DNA from: Myrica gale
Lineage: Eukaryota > Streptophyta > Magnoliopsida > Fagales > Myricaceae
Assembly: GCA_963930655.1 (NCBI GenBank)
Contig: OZ005606.1
Location: 12,977,501-13,041,500, forward strand
Direction: 5' to 3'
DNA: 64,000 nucleotides
The notes beneath the pieces were generated by a model. The model did not search any database, was not told the DNA's origin, and saw nothing but the letters and a program-made list of their open reading frames with translations. Positions 61,960 through 64,000 of this stretch are shown here, piece after piece (the stretch's first letter is position 1; each line of letters starts with the position of its first letter). A program made the translations under genes and the position numbers.

Positions 61960-62795
61960 GCATTAAAAGAATGTACTTCGCTTTACCTTTTAATCCAGTT
62001 GTGAAGCCAGGAGGCGGAGGCAAAACCACTGGTGGGGACACGGGGCTTCGTGAAAAAATTGAAAAATTCATACAAAAAATTACAACAAGGAAAAACAATT
62101 CTTCACCCATCCTTTCCACCAAAACACAAAAGAAACATGTTTGTCACTGCCTGACGACAATGATAGCAATCGTTGCTTGACAACTCTGGTGTGCATTGTA
62201 CCACTAGGTATAGAGTTCAAAACACTAAATTCACTTTCGAAGTCCCAAACTTCTTGGCTCCAATTGGAGCACCCGAGGCCTGTTTTGCCAAGTCTGTGAT
62301 TGCCGTGTTAACTAGCTCGTTATAAAACCCTTGTGAGGTGGTGTTCTGTGTGTTAATCATTGCAACTCTCGGCCTCACTGCCATGGTTGAGAAGGTAGAT
62401 TCATTGGAATGGTGTAACATGCACTTGTCGTACCACATGATTGCATTCTTTTCCCCGGAACAGCGACTGGCGAGTTTTTTGGCTGCGTCCACCATACATG
62501 CTCGACATCTTTCGGCAGGGACATCTCCACTGCATAGGAAGAGGTCGTAAACGGGGTCAAAGATGTTTTCACCTGAAGTTGTGTTGTAGAATTATATACT
62601 GTTGTTGGCATGGGACGAAGGGAAATAGATGAGGGAGTTGAGATTGGCACTGCAAATGTTATTCCAGGAGAAAGTTGTGTTAGCACAGATTCGAAGGAGG
62701 TAACTGATCATGACATCAATGGTCTAGGTCAGGAAGTTAAGCTTGGAAACTAACAGGATGGGAATAAAGAAGTGATCGAAGGAAGACACATTTCT
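61960..62795 (-). pseudogene. Cysteine-rich receptor-like kinase (CRK, DUF26/Gnk2) ectodomain relic
   Basis: The minus-strand order matches a CRK. A signal-peptide-like hydrophobic stretch (FIPILLVSKLNFLT) is followed by a TAG. The first DUF26 then begins CANTTFSWNNICSANLNSLI, shifts frame, and continues through FDPVYDLFLCSGDVPAERC, with the C-X8-C-X2-C motif CSGDVPAERCRAC, and IMWYDKCMLHHSNESTFSTM. After a TGA in the same frame comes the second DUF26 motif CTPELSSNDCYHC, another stop, and a proline-rich hinge (SPPVVLPPPPGFTTGLKGK). No kinase domain is present. At least three stops and two frameshifts make it non-functional. Intact members are plasma-membrane receptor kinases in stress and immune signalling. 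Confidence 0.82.
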
Positions 62796-64000
62796 GATGA
62801 ATCGATCTATGTCCCTTTAAGTATGCAGTATTTTCAAAACTGGATTTAGATTAGAGTTTTCAGAATTGGAGACTAGCACAGAGCACATTCCAAAGTCAAT
62901 ATACTGAATAAAAAGTTCACAGAAGGGCACCGAAACTAAAAAGAGAAACAACACCCGCAGATGGAAAATTCGCAACGTATTGTCTACAAACCATAATAGG
63001 TAAAAATTGAAGTCTGCAATAGTTGGTGATGAGTCAGCTTCAAAGACATGGAGAATGACTTATTTACAGAAACCAGAATACAACTTGAATAAGTAAACGA
63101 CAAACAACACGTCATTTAGGAATTAGGATCTGATCGTAGCTTCTCCTCTCCTCAATGGCACAGAGGTCCAAAAAATTGTCATAGAAAAGTCCAATTACTT
63201 GCTTGTGGACCTTCATAATACAAATAGAATTAATGACATGGCTCCATAGGCGCTGTAGGAGCCATGGGCCCATGACAGTGGCTCCACCATGACCATTGTC
63301 CTTGAGCACAGACATTAGGGATTAGCAGCCATAGAGGTTCCTCCGTAGTCTCGTTTCTCCATAGACCAACTTTTCTCTTTTTTTTTTATACGTACTATCT
63401 TTTTGGAAGTTTTCAACATGTTAGTGTATTTTTGTCTTGGAAATATTTCGTGCCAAAATATGTTGTTATTGAGTTATAAGTTTTTGACCCCTATTCTTCA
63501 CGAGTATTTTTCTGAGTTCGAGTTCAAAAGTTGTCTCTTGTTCGACCCACGCTCGAGCACTCTATGAAGAGTTCAGACAATGTCTTCACGTTTGACTCAC
63601 GCTTGACCCACGTTTGAGCGCCCTATAAAGATTTTAGATAGAGACATCGCGTTCGAAACTCGCTTGAGCAACACCCAGCGAATTTCAGAAACAATTGAAT
63701 TTTTGGACTTTCCTTGCTAGCATCAACTGATCTAACACTTAAATCACAACGGAGACGTTTTCCTCCAGCTGTCATGACAACGTTCTGTGACTGAACAAGC
63801 AAAACAAGTGAGAAACTTTATTATTGTCAGTAAAATACAATATGTACGTATGAAATAAACATAACATAAACAACAGAGATTCATAAAATTACTTTAATAA
63901 TCAGAGTTGGAATCTTCGGAGATTCATAAAATCACTTTAATAATAACTATCTAATATTGATGTAGCACAACGTTGTGTCTTAGCGTCATCAGTGACGTGC
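62796..64000. other. Right edge, no gene seen
   Basis: 63530-63660 repeats phrases of the type GACCCACGCTCGAGCAC / GACCCACGTTTGAGCGC, with CTATRAAGA following each. This suggests a short diverged tandem repeat or part of an unidentified element. No coding exon was identified. Confidence 0.35.

Overview
This window is nuclear DNA from a flowering plant, most likely a eudicot and perhaps a woody one. The evidence is the set of intron-rich plant-type genes (a class III peroxidase, a GEK1-type D-aminoacyl-tRNA deacylase, a LAG1/LOH ceramide synthase, a plant CYSTM protein), GT-AG introns of 80 bp to 2.5 kb, and a dense load of plant transposons (Ty1-copia, CACTA, hAT-type MITEs, tRNA-derived SINEs, solo-LTR-like elements). 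Most short open frames in the window are chance frames or transposon debris. The real genes had to be assembled from small exons, and one of them, the CYSTM gene, has no long open frame at all.

Layout. 0.36-1.16 kb: last four coding exons of a bHLH49/62/78-like transcription factor (+). 1.6-8.9 kb: decayed CACTA/En-Spm-type DNA with a TNP2 relic, a second plant-transposon protein relic, about thirty copies of a GTCCGAAC-like motif and a duplicated 160-bp segment of flanking DNA. 11.9-13.1 kb: three-exon CYSTM gene (-) with a GC-AG intron. 16.2-17.6 kb: AT-rich 247-bp tandem repeats and CACTA-like subterminal repeats. 17.8-29.6 kb: nested retrotransposons. A 5'-truncated copia element contains two tandem duplications and a 3.37-kb TG...CA element with a 5-bp target duplication; that insert carries five pairs of the palindrome GTGTCGACAC, each pair exactly 21 bp apart.

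32.1-50.2 kb is the gene island. It holds a nine-exon GEK1/DTD2 gene (-, one single-base frameshift), a tRNA-Val(UAC) gene (-) and a seven-exon TRAX gene (+); the tRNA lies in the spacer between the divergent GEK1 and TRAX genes. A complete peroxidase 11-like gene (-) and a probable proteasome assembly chaperone 1 gene (-) follow. 53.0-56.2 kb: six-exon ceramide synthase (-). 57.8-62.8 kb: two defence-gene relics, the N-terminal coiled coil of an NLR and a cysteine-rich receptor-like kinase ectodomain. These are mixed with MITEs and a 115-bp minisatellite.

The genes do not form an operon-like or metabolic cluster. They are independent housekeeping, RNA-metabolism, lipid and cell-wall genes. 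The most unusual material is in the repeats: target-site-verified MITEs and SINEs, the phased palindrome pairs, the CACTA motif array, and the tRNA plus tandem duplication inside the divergent spacer.
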